From Flectobacillus sp049240685 (lineage in GTDB: Bacteria > Bacteroidota > Bacteroidia > Cytophagales > Spirosomataceae), in contig NZ_JBMLSD010000259.1 of NCBI RefSeq assembly GCF_049240685.1, positions 1 to 64,000 of the forward strand: a stretch of DNA of 64,000 nucleotides. Reading direction: 5' to 3'. A program made the position numbers and the translations under genes. Under the pieces are notes generated by a model, which worked only from the letters and a program-made list of their open reading frames with translations, ran no database searches and was not told the DNA's origin. Position 1 is the first letter of the stretch, and every line of letters begins with the position of its first letter. Below are positions 16,439-26,037 of this stretch, in pieces.

Positions 16439-18897
16439 ATGCACAAGTTTTATCTGTGGGCTTTTTTCCTATTTATTACCCTTCAAAGCCTTTCTCAAAC
16501 CTTAAGTGGCTATGTCCGCGAAGCCAAAAGTCAAGAATCTCTCAGTGATGTACACATTCGAGTCAAAAATGCTCGAATCGGTACCACTTCCAATGTCTAT
16601 GGTTTTTACTCCATCAAACTTGATGCAAGTCGAGAATATGAATTGGAGTTTTCGAAGGTGGGTTATCAAAGCTTTTCAAAAAAAATTCTACTGACAGCCA
16701 ATCAAACTCTTATCGTCGAACTTACGCCGTCTAATACACTTTTGGAGGAAGTAAAAGTTCATAACACTGCCAATGAAGACCCAAGTACGCTTTCTTTACA
16801 AATGTCGGATGTAAAACAGTTACCTTCTTTTTTGGGAGAAAAAGACGTCCTAAAAACCTTTCAATTATTNNNNNNNNNNNNNNNNNNNNNNNNNNNNNNN
16901 NNNNNNNNNNNNNNNNNNNNNNNNNNNNNNNNNNNNNNNNNNNNNNNNNNNNNNNNNNNNNNNNNNNNNAACAGTTACCTTCTTTTTTGGGAGAAAAAGA
17001 CGTCCTAAAAACCTTTCAATTATTACCTGGGGTTCAAAAAGGCAATGAAGGCTCACAAGGGTTGTCGGTACGAGGTGGGGGCTCAGATCAAAATTTATTA
17101 CTACTCGACGACGCCGTTGTATATAATGCTTATCACTTATTTGGGTTCTTTTCAGTATTCAACAACGATGCTATCAAACAAGCAGACCTTTACAAAGGAG
17201 GGTTTTCTGCCAAATATGGCGGACGCACTTCCTCTGTATTAGATATGCAAATGAAAGAAGGAAGTCACGAGAAATTCCATGGAGAAGGCAGTATTGGGCT
17301 ACTCAGCAGTAAAATTACCTTGGAAGGACCCATCAAATTCAAATACCCTACTTCCTATATCGTTTCGGCACGCAGAACGTATGTCGATTTGATATTACCC
17401 AGAAGCCTTGATATAAAAAATACCAGTTTTTATGATTTAAACGCCAAGATTAATACCGAATTCAATGCGCATAATCGCTTGTATTTGAGTGGTTATTTTG
17501 GAAGAGATGTCTCAAAAGATGTTACCAAGTATTACACTTCTGGTTTTGGCTGGGGCAATGCCACCGCAACACTTCGATGGAATCACCTTTTTTCGGATAA
17601 AGTCTTTGCTAATACTTCCCTAATTTTTAGTCACTTTCGATTTAAGATTTTTCAAGAAGAGGATTTTGGACAAAGGTTTTATGAAGAATATTACTCTCAA
17701 ATACAAGATGTTGGGTTAAAATCTGATTTTGACATTTATCTCAATCCTGCTCATACACTCAAAGCAGGGATATTGGCAACGCATCACCAATTTACCCCAA
17801 GCGCTTATATTTACAATCAATATTCACAAAATATCAGCACCGATAGAATTAGGCAAACCAATGGTATAGAAAGCGCTATTTATCTTGAAGACACTTGGCG
17901 TATTTCAGAAAAAATGCAGGTACGTGCTGGCTTGAGAGCGTCTAACTATTTTGTGGATAACAAAGCCTATCACAATCTCGAACCTCGCTTGAATGCTTCT
18001 TTTCAAGCTACTGAGAGTTTGAATATTACGGCTTCTTATGCAAGAATGAACCAGTATTTGCACTTATTATCCAATTCTTCGTTAGACTTGCCTACAGATT
18101 TATGGGTTTCGTCAAGTGCCAAAATTCCTCCGCAACGCTCAGACCAAGTCACTTTGGGTTTTACGAAAAACTTCAAAAGTTCTCCTTTTTCTCTTTCTAT
18201 AGAAGCCTATCATAAATCTTTAGAAAACGTGATTGGATACAAAGATGGAGCCAGTTTTTTATTACTAGACATCAAAGCTAATAAACGATTGGAAGGCTCT
18301 AACTGGGAAGACAATATTGCTATAGGCACAGGAAAGGCCTACGGAATGGAAGTTTTGCTCAACAAAAATACGGGTCGCCTAACGGGATGGATGAGTTATA
18401 CTTTGTCGCAGGTCAAACATCGTTTTGCAGACTTGAACAATGGGAAAGAGTTTTTCCCTCGCTACGACCGTCGCCATGCTTTATCATTGGTTGGTATTTA
18501 TCAGCTCAAACCTCATATTACCTTGTCTGGTTCTTGGATTTATGCAACGGGAAATGCGTTGACCGTTCCTATTGGGCAATATATACCCGAAACTCATCAG
18601 TTCCCTGTCCAGTCAGACTACCCAACTTCAGATGGTTCGCTCGTGGTGGCACGTGTTTATGATGAAAGAGGAAACTTCAAAGCGGCAGACTATCATCGTT
18701 TGGATGTGAATGTTCGATTTTCAAAACAAAAGAAAAAGTTTCTGCGTGTCTGGGAGTTGGGCGTATTCAATGCTTACAACCGTGTAAATCCTTTTTACTA
18801 CGAAAGTCAAGATGCTCCTAATTCAACACAGCGTAAACTTTACCGCAAAGGTTTATTCCCTATTATTCCATCTATTAGTTATCAAATCAAATTCTGA
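16439..18897 (+). CDS. TonB-dependent receptor with N-terminal CarboxypepD_reg-like domain (interrupted by an assembly gap)
   Basis: An outer-membrane TonB-dependent transporter. A signal peptide (MHKFYLWAFFLFITLQSLSQ) is followed by a carboxypeptidase-regulatory-like domain (GYVREAKSQESLSDV onward, about 22-105). A plug domain carries SVRGGGSDQNLLLLDDAVVY, then a beta-barrel runs to the C-terminal Phe (SISYQIKF). A run of 100 Ns (16870-16969) splits the frame. The 55 bases before the gap (16815-16869) are repeated exactly after it (16970-17024), and removing the 155 extra bases restores a single frame of 767 residues. I therefore read this as one intact gene with a scaffolding artefact. The DUF4249 gene follows after 3 bases, the usual receptor/lipoprotein pairing. 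The substrate is unknown. Confidence 0.88.
16815..17024. other. Assembly gap (100 N) with duplicated 55-bp contig ends
   Basis: Positions 16870-16969 are N. The 55 bases on each side (16815-16869 and 16970-17024) are identical, starting AACAGTTACCTTC and ending CAATTATT. This is what two overlapping contig ends left unmerged would produce. Confidence 0.95.
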
Positions 18898-18900
18898 CCT

Positions 18901-19764
18901 ATGAAAAAGTGTATCTATCTTTTTATCCTACTGCTCACGATGTGCAGTTGTGAAAACTTTGGTGTTTTTGAGGAAGATTCTATCGTAAAATCAACCACCC
19001 AGCCGTATGTATTATGCTTTTTATCGCCTCAAGATACCGTCATTCAAGTGACAGTCAAAATGACGACACCCACTGTCGGCGAGGGTTCAGGTACTTTAAA
19101 TCAATACATTAGCAATGCTAGAGTAGTTTTAAGAAATGAACAAAATCAAGAGGTAATTCTTCAGTGGAATGAACAGTTGAAAAAATATCTTTCGTCAAAA
19201 AGCTTTTTCAAAATTGAAGCTCAAAAACAATATCGCTTATTGGTCACTACGCCCAAAGGAGATAGTGTTTCTGCCAGTTGTATTATTCCTAGCACGATTG
19301 ACTCCAATACAGTTTCGGTAACCAGAGCTCCTTTTAATCCTGAAAATCCAATGGCTTCTTTGCCATACTATTTACGGTGGAAAGATATTGGAAACGAGAA
19401 AAACTACTATGCTGCTTTTGGACTCAACTATGAAACCGACACACTTGAGCACAAAACCTATCTCACAGGTGTAGGAGGGCAACAAACTATTTCTGACGAC
19501 AATATTCAAAATGGCATAATCGAATATCCGATTGTAGGTGGTATCTATCCTTACAAAAGATTGGAGAAAAGCCATATAGGAAATTTTATGTTTTATATCT
19601 GTCAGACCGACGAGCATTATTATCGTTACCACAAAGAATTTTCACAAATCAATGACCTCCCTAGTAGTGAGCCCATGAAGCTCTATTCAAACATGACTGG
19701 TGGATATGGCGTTTTTGCTGGCTACAACGGCGTAATGCTGAGAGCAGACAAATGGTACGAATAG
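18901..19764 (+). CDS. DUF4249 lipoprotein, partner of the TonB-dependent receptor
   Basis: A 287-residue lipoprotein (signal peptide with lipobox MCSC, Cys17). The mature part begins with short beta-strands (QPYVLCFLSPQDTVIQVTV) and has the pattern of the DUF4249 family. These genes are commonly found directly behind TonB-dependent receptors of the CarboxypepD_reg type in Bacteroidota and probably act as a surface or periplasmic accessory to the receptor. It starts 3 bases after the receptor stop, so the two genes are translationally close and surely one operon. No binding site can be assigned. Confidence 0.82.
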   Translation: MKKCIYLFILLLTMCSCENFGVFEEDSIVKSTTQPYVLCFLSPQDTVIQVTVKMTTPTVGEGSGTLNQYISNARVVLRNEQNQEVILQWNEQLKKYLSSKSFFKIEAQKQYRLLVTTPKGDSVSASCIIPSTIDSNTVSVTRAPFNPENPMASLPYYLRWKDIGNEKNYYAAFGLNYETDTLEHKTYLTGVGGQQTISDDNIQNGIIEYPIVGGIYPYKRLEKSHIGNFMFYICQTDEHYYRYHKEFSQINDLPSSEPMKLYSNMTGGYGVFAGYNGVMLRADKWYE

Positions 19765-19922
19765 GAATGATGAGTTGTCCTTGTCTAGTTCGAGACTTAG
19801 TCTCGGACTAGCTTTTGTTGCAGTTTGTAAACTGTACAAAAAATAAGTCCAAGACAAAGTCTTGAACTAGTAATTAACTAAAAATACATTCACAATTCAC
19901 CACTCACAACTCATCATTCCTA
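19762..19922. repeat. Mirror-symmetric convergent 3' region: 17-bp inverted repeat that includes both stop codons
   Basis: TAGGAATGATGAGTTGT (19762-19778) returns as its exact complement at 19906-19922. The two TAG stop codons of the converging genes are the outermost bases. Inside lie two related imperfect palindromes of the CTAGTTCGAGACTT/AGTCTCGGACTAG type (about 19785-19811 and 19846-19870), themselves inverted to each other. The whole region could fold into a nested cruciform or a bidirectional terminator-like RNA. Confidence 0.8.
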
Positions 19923-20498
19923 CTTATCATGCTTGCCAAGACGGCTCAAGGTTTCGCGAGAAACGCCCAGATAGGCAGCAATCAAGGTTTTTGAAACCCT
20001 TTGAAAGAGTTGTGGATATTGGGTCAAAAGCAAATCGTACTTTTCTTGAGCGGAATTTTGCAATAAAGACAAAATACGTTTTTGGAGTGCTACATAACCA
20101 GCATTAGATTTTTTTCTAAAAAAATACTCCATCGCATGCCACTTGCGACAAATTTCCTCACGTGCTTCGTAGGTAAGTTCCAAGACTTCACAGGGCTCTA
20201 GGGCTTCTACGCACATGGTGGCACGTGCCTGCGAAGCATGTGCAGGGAAATCTGAAACCCACCAACTTTCTAAGGCAAATTGTACGATATGCTCACGCCC
20301 ATGCTCGTCGTGACAAAAGGTTTTGAGACACCCTTTTACCACAAAATATTCTTGTAAAACGACTTCACCACCACGAATGAGCAGTTCTTTTCTTTTTACC
20401 TGTTTGGGTTGAAAGAAAGTAAAAACCTCCTCGAATGTATCTTCGTCAATCTCAACAATTTCAGCAATATGGTTTCGTAAAAAAGTCTTTGCATCCAT
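19920..20498 (-). CDS. Crp/Fnr-family transcriptional regulator
   Basis: A 192-residue regulator with an N-terminal cyclic-nucleotide-binding-like beta-roll (LLIRGGEVVLQEYFVVKGCLKTF, about 38-60) and a short C-terminal helix-turn-helix (VSKTLIAAYLGVSRETLSRL, about 168-187). It resembles the many Bacteroidota Crp-like proteins that lack the residues needed to bind cAMP; no RAA-type cAMP motif is seen. The ATG at 20496-20498 (MDAKTF) is chosen over one five codons upstream. The start codon and first codons lie in the left arm of a 32-bp perfect inverted repeat (20488-20557). This suggests autoregulation or a translation-blocking hairpin. The RND permease gene ends 97 bases upstream on the same strand. 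Confidence 0.88.
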   Translation of the reverse strand: MDAKTFLRNHIAEIVEIDEDTFEEVFTFFQPKQVKRKELLIRGGEVVLQEYFVVKGCLKTFCHDEHGREHIVQFALESWWVSDFPAHASQARATMCVEALEPCEVLELTYEAREEICRKWHAMEYFFRKKSNAGYVALQKRILSLLQNSAQEKYDLLLTQYPQLFQRVSKTLIAAYLGVSRETLSRLGKHDK

Positions 20499-20557
20499 AA
20501 AACAAAAATACATTGGTATCGACGAATACCAATGTATTTTTGTTTTATGGATGCAAA
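20488..20557. promoter_or_regulatory. 32-bp perfect inverted repeat over the Crp-type start codon
   Basis: Left arm 20488-20519, loop CGACGA (20520-20525), right arm 20526-20557; all 32 positions pair. The left arm holds the codons for Met-Asp-Ala on the reverse strand. The right arm therefore reads ATGGATGCAAAAG on the plus strand, copying the gene start divergently. It may be an operator, a hairpin hiding the translation start, or a terminator of the upstream RND gene. Confidence 0.85.
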
Positions 20558-20594
20558 AGATGTGTTATGGCGCGAGGGAATTCAGCCCTCATAT

Positions 20595-23500
20595 TTACTT
20601 CGCTATTTTGTCTAATCTTAAAAAAAGTGGTAAGTATAAAATAATCCCGATTAGCGATAACATCAAACCACCTATTGTTCCTGCTCCGAGTGCAAACCAA
20701 AATACCTCATTCTGCCCATAAATCAAAAATGGAATTAATCCTGCCCCTGTCGAAAATACTGTTAGTGTGATAGGAATAATTTTATGATTATAGGCTTTAA
20801 TATAGAGCTTGAAAGGTTTTGTAGAGGGGTATTTTTTTCGTAAATTATTGTATTCTGCAATAATGAAAATGGCAGCACAAACGACATTGCCACTCAATAA
20901 TACAAATGAAGCATATCCTCCTTGATCAAAATTAAAATCAAACCAATAGAATGTTAGAAAAACCCCTATAAATGAGATTGGTATGAGCATAATCAAAGCC
21001 AAGGGTTGCCATAACGACTCAAAAATAATAGCACAAATGATATAAATCAGCACTATCACCAAGCCAATTAGCCAATATTGTTGTTGGGCTTCTTTACCGA
21101 ACCAATCATAAGTTGTTTTCTTAACGGTATAACCCAGAGGTAATTCTGTCTTGATTTCTGCCAAGGTTTTATCTAAAAATCTCTCCCCAAAAATTTGACT
21201 CCCAAAATATTCAAAACTTACCATTCTGAGATACTCCTGATTTTCTTTATGAATTTGTGGACTGATTTTCTGCTTTTCAGACTTCGCAAAATCAGAAAGT
21301 TTTATGACGTTATTATCTACCCGCACAGGCTGATGCATTAATGACCAAACATCAAAATTTTTATGGTCATCTGGCACAACCTTAATTTGCTCATATTCAC
21401 CATTCATCAGTTGGTAAATATCTGGTTGTGAGCGTACATTTTGACGTTGCAAGTACTCATACACCTCACTGTTGGTTCGTCCATAAAGCGCTAAGTGCTT
21501 CGGTTCTGTTTGTAATACAAATTCATATAGACTTTTATCATTCCAAAAATTGAGACTCTTATTAATGTTTACTTCTTGGACTCTTGGGTGGGTTTCTAAT
21601 CGTTCTTTCAAGATATTGGATTGCCTTTCTAATTCATGATAGTTGTAGCCCTTCATCAGTATATTAAAGGTTGGAGTGCTATTGGCATCTAAATTCTGAC
21701 TAAACCCTTGCCCAACTCCATAAATATCCCAATTAATACCACTCATTTCAGTAGAAAGGGCAATCATTCGATTTTTCAGAATATAAGGAAACGAACCATT
21801 TTCATATTCAGGCTTAAAATAAATGGTCATACTTCCATTTTGCCCATTATAAATCCGAGTAATAAAGCGATCAATTTCTTCGAACTGGCTCAAATAACTT
21901 TCCACTCGTAAATACAGCTCATTCATTTGTTCAATTGTTGACTGATTGGGTAATCCTGCATTGACATATAGAGAGGTACGTTCATTTTTTGAATAGTATG
22001 ATTTTTCATACACATAGTTGACAAACAACCTCAAACTCCCTCCCAATAGTTTATCTAAAACTGGTTGGATGTTCTCTTGATAATAGGTATTTCCAATGCT
22101 TAAATTATAATACTTTGCTAATGGATTTGTTGCTTCCAAACGATTAGGCAACATAAAAATGGGTAGACCAAAAGCAAGCAATAACAAAACGAAAAAAGTC
22201 TTTCGATAACGTAAATGGAAGAGTACTACCTTGGTGTAAATCCTACTCAGCTTAGCTGTTCTCCTAATCTTACCTTTACTTTTAACATCCTCACTTTCAG
22301 GCAATATACCTATCCTTTCGATTAAAGAAGGTACAAAAAATAAAGCCACAAGTAATGATATTCCCAAAACAATTATCATCACTATTGCAAAGTCCAACAA
22401 GTCTAATTTTGTCTCTTCTGGTAAAAACCAGATAACCGTTAGCCCTGCCATAGTCGTGAGGGTAGCTCCCAGCAATGCCATAAAAACACTGAGATTTTTG
22501 TATCTGCGATAGTGGTCAATCATCACGATTGTATTATCAATCAAAATACCCAAGGATGTTGTAATGGCAGCCAATGAATACAAATGAATCTCAATTTTGA
22601 GGAAATAGAATGCTATAAAAGAGAGCGCTAAATTGACAATCAGGCTCAACAAAATCACCATAGTGTATCGCCAACTACGAGTACTGAGCCACACAAAAAT
22701 CAGTAAAATCAGTACTGCTAGACCCGATTGTACCCAAATTTTATTCAGATTTTCACGAATATATTCTGTGGCATCATATTCAATATTAGTCTGATAAGTG
22801 GGCGGAAGAGTTTTTGAAATTTCTGCTAATGTGAGTTGAATAGCTTTGGATAAGCTCAACTGATTGGCTCCAATATCTGCCTGTATGACCAAGGTAATGG
22901 CATTTTTACCATTAATCCGATAAAATTCTTCAATGGGTTGTTCGTTGCGACTGACCTTCAAAATATCTGAAAGATGGATGATTCTCCCCAAACTTTTCGT
23001 ATCTCTATCCCTTAGCGGTAAAGCTATTTTCTCTAAATCTTTTCCGATTTCTTCGACAGATTTTTGACTTAGGATATCCTGTGACTGGGGACTCAATATC
23101 ACATTCATTTGTTGCCCTTGTTCATTACGGACTAAGCCCAAACTACTTTGCTGATATTGATTTTTAATGGCTTTAATGATTTCATTTTCAGAGATGTGTA
23201 GATTTTCTGATTGACTTTTATTGTACGTCAAAATCCACTCTTGACGATTGCCTCCATAGATATTTACGGCATTAACTCCTTCAATTTGAGCTAGTTTAGG
23301 CTTTAATTGTTCTTCAGCATAAACTTTTAGTTCGCTCAAACTTGCCTGACCATTCAACTGTAAAGACATGAGCGGTTTCTGTTGTATTTCCTGATCAGGA
23401 GAGTTGAGGCTAATAATTGGATAACTTACCTCCTTGGGTAGTTGTGGGAATAATTGTCTTACGAGCGTTGCCACCTCAAAACGCAATTGGTCTATATTCG

Positions 23501-23777
23501 CAGATTTATCAACCTCTATCGTTATATTACCTTTACCATAACCCGATACTGAACTCAATTTTGAAATCCCTTGCAGGGTACTAAATGCGCCTTCCAACTT
23601 AGCAGAAACCTGACTTTCAAGCACTTCTGGCGAAACATTGCCCCAATAATACGATATGGTAAGACTACCCGAATTGCTGGAGGGATTGAGTTGAATAGAG
23701 AGCTTTGGAATAAACGCAATACCTATAATACTGAGAATAATAAATGTAACTAAGAGGCTGTAAGAAGATTTTTTCAT
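20595..23777 (-). CDS. RND-family efflux permease (AcrB-like)
   Basis: A 1060-residue inner-membrane proton-driven pump. The usual two-fold layout is seen: TM1 (SLLVTFIILSIIGIAFIP), a large periplasmic loop, a block of five helices (about 345-480), TM7 at about 528, a second loop and a final helix block (about 895-1055). The TM4 motif is SLGILIDNTIVMID, with one of the two usual acids. The TM10 segment (LSGNVVCAAIFIIAEYN) has no Lys at the usual relay position, which is atypical. No adaptor or TolC gene is beside it on this strand. The adaptor and a second permease lie at 26674-31552, and the two permeases may form a mixed pump; that is inference. The start is the ATG at 23775-23777. Confidence 0.9.
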   Translation of the reverse strand: MKKSSYSLLVTFIILSIIGIAFIPKLSIQLNPSSNSGSLTISYYWGNVSPEVLESQVSAKLEGAFSTLQGISKLSSVSGYGKGNITIEVDKSANIDQLRFEVATLVRQLFPQLPKEVSYPIISLNSPDQEIQQKPLMSLQLNGQASLSELKVYAEEQLKPKLAQIEGVNAVNIYGGNRQEWILTYNKSQSENLHISENEIIKAIKNQYQQSSLGLVRNEQGQQMNVILSPQSQDILSQKSVEEIGKDLEKIALPLRDRDTKSLGRIIHLSDILKVSRNEQPIEEFYRINGKNAITLVIQADIGANQLSLSKAIQLTLAEISKTLPPTYQTNIEYDATEYIRENLNKIWVQSGLAVLILLIFVWLSTRSWRYTMVILLSLIVNLALSFIAFYFLKIEIHLYSLAAITTSLGILIDNTIVMIDHYRRYKNLSVFMALLGATLTTMAGLTVIWFLPEETKLDLLDFAIVMIIVLGISLLVALFFVPSLIERIGILPESEDVKSKGKIRRTAKLSRIYTKVVLFHLRYRKTFFVLLLLAFGLPIFMLPNRLEATNPLAKYYNLSIGNTYYQENIQPVLDKLLGGSLRLFVNYVYEKSYYSKNERTSLYVNAGLPNQSTIEQMNELYLRVESYLSQFEEIDRFITRIYNGQNGSMTIYFKPEYENGSFPYILKNRMIALSTEMSGINWDIYGVGQGFSQNLDANSTPTFNILMKGYNYHELERQSNILKERLETHPRVQEVNINKSLNFWNDKSLYEFVLQTEPKHLALYGRTNSEVYEYLQRQNVRSQPDIYQLMNGEYEQIKVVPDDHKNFDVWSLMHQPVRVDNNVIKLSDFAKSEKQKISPQIHKENQEYLRMVSFEYFGSQIFGERFLDKTLAEIKTELPLGYTVKKTTYDWFGKEAQQQYWLIGLVIVLIYIICAIIFESLWQPLALIMLIPISFIGVFLTFYWFDFNFDQGGYASFVLLSGNVVCAAIFIIAEYNNLRKKYPSTKPFKLYIKAYNHKIIPITLTVFSTGAGLIPFLIYGQNEVFWFALGAGTIGGLMLSLIGIILYLPLFLRLDKIAK

Positions 23778-24078
23778 GGTTTAGCAATATATTTTAACAG
23801 GCATAAGTAAAAGGAAGTTATTAGTTAACAGTATATCAGTTATTGGAATAGACGCATAATCAGAAGGAGATAATCAATGTGTACCATATTTATAATATTA
23901 ATCCATTCCTGATACATATATGTATTTTAAATTCACTTTCCCTTGCCCTACCCATATTTCTCAAGACAAATCCGAACCAATGATATAGCATTTTATAGAT
24001 GTAGGTCTGAGAGCTGTTATTTATATTTTGAATATAATTTTCTTAATTTGCAATATACTATAACCTTAACATATTATT
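23778..24078. other. Divergent intergenic region, 301 bp
   Basis: AT-rich spacer between the leftward RND permease gene and the rightward small HTH gene. Nothing convincing was found beyond a TTTGCAATATA segment near 24049-24059. Confidence 0.35.
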
Positions 24079-24282
24079 ATGTCAAATCTTCCACATCTAT
24101 CCAAACCAATGACTCGTCAGCAACTAGCTGAAAAGCTTGGCATCTGCTCCAAAACACTTTCACGATATATCAAAAAAGAAGGAATTAAAGTTGAGCCCCG
24201 AACATTGCTAAAACCAAAATTAGTAGAATTAATCATCAAGAAATATCTTGATGAAGAAGACTTGTTCAATAAAGTCCAATAA
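24079..24282 (+). CDS. Small helix-turn-helix protein
   Basis: A 67-residue protein. Residues about 11-35 (MTRQQLAEKLGICSKTLSRYIKKEGI) form a clear helix-turn-helix that could read DNA, followed by a short helical tail (LKPKLVELIIKKYLDEED). Similar stand-alone HTH proteins occur in Bacteroidota beside mobile or accessory genes. It is the first gene of a rightward run leading to the Cys-rich peptide and RND genes and could be their regulator, but the 157-base gap to the next gene leaves this open. Confidence 0.65.
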   Translation: MSNLPHLSKPMTRQQLAEKLGICSKTLSRYIKKEGIKVEPRTLLKPKLVELIIKKYLDEEDLFNKVQ

Positions 24283-24439
24283 AGTCTAATAAAGTCTAAT
24301 CCACAAACTTGTTTTTTTGAGTTTTATGATAAAAATTTGAGATATGAAAAACGTCTTTCAAAAATGCCTAATCTAATACGCTGGACGCAGATGATATTGG
24401 AGGGTAGCGAAATGGTTCTATTTTTTAAATTTAACGATA

Positions 24440-24634
24440 ATGAAAAAAATCATCAGAGTTTCAGTATTACTTTCAATTTTTAGTATGGGGAGTCTAAGTA
24501 TTGTAGATGCTAGTTGCCCAGCGAATAAAACAATGAAACGAAAAGGAGTGATTTCCCAATCTTTCTATACTATTTCTCAATGTCCACTTGAAAGTGGAAA
24601 TGATTATTGTTGTGTTGCAGAGGCTCAATGTTAA
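24440..24634 (+). CDS. Secreted Cys-rich small peptide (NVEALA/DUF6520-like in style)
   Basis: A 64-residue precursor starting MKKIIRVSVLLSIFSMGSLS, a signal peptide with likely cleavage near VDA-SC (about residue 24-25). That leaves a mature peptide of about 40 residues with five Cys (26, 48, 57, 58, 64), including an adjacent pair, YCC. It recalls the short exported Bacteroidota peptides grouped as NVEALA or DUF6520, which are often encoded beside beta-propeller lipoproteins, as here. The match is by layout only; no NVEALA string is present. A strong hairpin (24740-24782) separates it from the propeller gene, so the peptide may be made in excess over its downstream genes. Confidence 0.6.
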   Translation: MKKIIRVSVLLSIFSMGSLSIVDASCPANKTMKRKGVISQSFYTISQCPLESGNDYCCVAEAQC

Positions 24635-24739
24635 TGAAGTTTTAGTGTTCTGTATTTAATCGACACATGTTAACTAGAAAACCTCAGAAATAAAGTACTG
24701 GTCATAAACAAATATTACTCAAAGGTTTAGTTTTATTTA

Positions 24740-24782
24740 ATAAACAAAGTAGGTTGTTTCAAAAGCAACTTACTTTGTTTAT
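24740..24782. terminator. Hairpin between the Cys-rich peptide and the propeller lipoprotein genes
   Basis: Stem ATAAACAAAGTAGGTTG (24740-24756) pairs with 24766-24782 over 17 positions with one G-U, and the outer TTTAGTT/AACTAAA can extend it. There is no T-run directly behind it, so it may be a partial terminator or mRNA stabiliser. Confidence 0.55.
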
Positions 24783-24822
24783 CAACTAAAATAGTTTTGC
24801 CCGTAAACAAATTTAAAACAAA

Positions 24823-26037
24823 ATGCGACTAAAAAATTGGCATTCTCGTGCTCGTGGTATTGTAATGGCTCAAGCCTTCTTGTTATTAGTTACATTGGTA
24901 AGTTGTCATTCTGAAAACGCTAATACATCAAATAGTGAGGGGAGTTATAAATCTACATTAGTGGATTCTATTATTGTCAGTAAAGATTCTGGTTCTATCG
25001 GAGAACTTGCGATTACTGATTATGATTCTACCAAACATACCTATTTGGCGTATGACTGGCGCAAAAAAGAAATTCTTGAGTTTTCGGAAAAAGGCAAAGT
25101 AATTCATAATTTCTCAATCACAGGTGAGGGACCCAATGATTGTGGTTTGGATATTGCCGCAATTTGTTACTTAAAGAAAGATAGTTTGGCTGTTATAGGA
25201 ACAAAAGGCTTGTTCATATACAACCTTGCTGGCAAACAACTATTCAAAGTGGGGCGCCCAGGTTTGTATCCCAATGGATTATCCTATAAACTCTCGGTGA
25301 TGGGTGAATATGGTAAGAGAAATTTTCTATCAAATACGATAGATTTGATGACAATGAATGGAGGAGAAGTAGAAAAGCAATCCACTTACACAACGGCTAA
25401 AAACCTGCTATTGATTAACCCTCAAGATAAGAAATTTATCCGCACTGCTCCTTTTGAAAGAGGCAGTATCTACTTGAATAAGGAAGTATATTTCCCAAGT
25501 GGTTTATCTTCCTATTGTGTAGATCCAGCTAAAAAAGAGGTTTATGTTATCTATTTATTTGATCCAAATATATATCACTATAAATGGGAATTAGATACTT
25601 TAAAATTTTTGAATAAAATAGCTTTTCAGCCAATAGGGTATTCGCAACCCAAGGGGGTTCCTTATGAGAAAAGAATAAATAGTCTCGATAATATTAAAAA
25701 TCAAATTACTAATACACAGATTCAAGACGTATTTTGCACCAATCATAATCTGTTCGTAGAATCTACAAAGAATTTAGAAGTAGATAAAATCAACGAGATG
25801 AAATCCCTTATAGAAATAAACGCATTTATTGGCAGTCACCCTAGTTTTCAATTGAGCTTGCACGTTATTTCTAAGGATGGGTCTGAAAAAGAATATGATT
25901 CCATATTTCCTTCGAACGTGGGTTATATTCAATATATTCATGACACAAAAAAGGTTTTAGCCCAGCATTTTAATTTGGAGTCTGAAGAAAAACCTAATCG
26001 AACTACTATTTTAATATACGATATAACCCGAAAATAA
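24823..26037 (+). CDS. Beta-propeller-like lipoprotein (6-bladed / DUF4221-like)
   Basis: A 404-residue lipoprotein with signal peptide and lipobox LVSC (Cys28). The mature part shows repeated short strands with a conserved-looking turn, for example VIHNFSITGEGPNDCG, LAVIGTKGLFIYNLAGKQLFKVG and VYVIYLFDPNIYHYKWELDTL. These resemble the six-bladed propeller lipoproteins of Bacteroidota (BF3164-like or DUF4221). Family function is unknown; such proteins often accompany small exported peptides. Its stop codon overlaps the start of the next gene by one base (TAATG), so the two are translationally coupled. The ATG at 24823 is the only start that retains the signal peptide. Confidence 0.65.
   Translation: MRLKNWHSRARGIVMAQAFLLLVTLVSCHSENANTSNSEGSYKSTLVDSIIVSKDSGSIGELAITDYDSTKHTYLAYDWRKKEILEFSEKGKVIHNFSITGEGPNDCGLDIAAICYLKKDSLAVIGTKGLFIYNLAGKQLFKVGRPGLYPNGLSYKLSVMGEYGKRNFLSNTIDLMTMNGGEVEKQSTYTTAKNLLLINPQDKKFIRTAPFERGSIYLNKEVYFPSGLSSYCVDPAKKEVYVIYLFDPNIYHYKWELDTLKFLNKIAFQPIGYSQPKGVPYEKRINSLDNIKNQITNTQIQDVFCTNHNLFVESTKNLEVDKINEMKSLIEINAFIGSHPSFQLSLHVISKDGSEKEYDSIFPSNVGYIQYIHDTKKVLAQHFNLESEEKPNRTTILIYDITRK

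Noticed and set aside
20541..20613. Short plus-strand frame (MDAKDVLWREG...) starting in the right arm of the 32-bp inverted repeat
   Set aside because: The ATG and first codons are only the mirror copy of the Crp-type gene start, and the frame then runs antisense into the 3' end of the RND gene.
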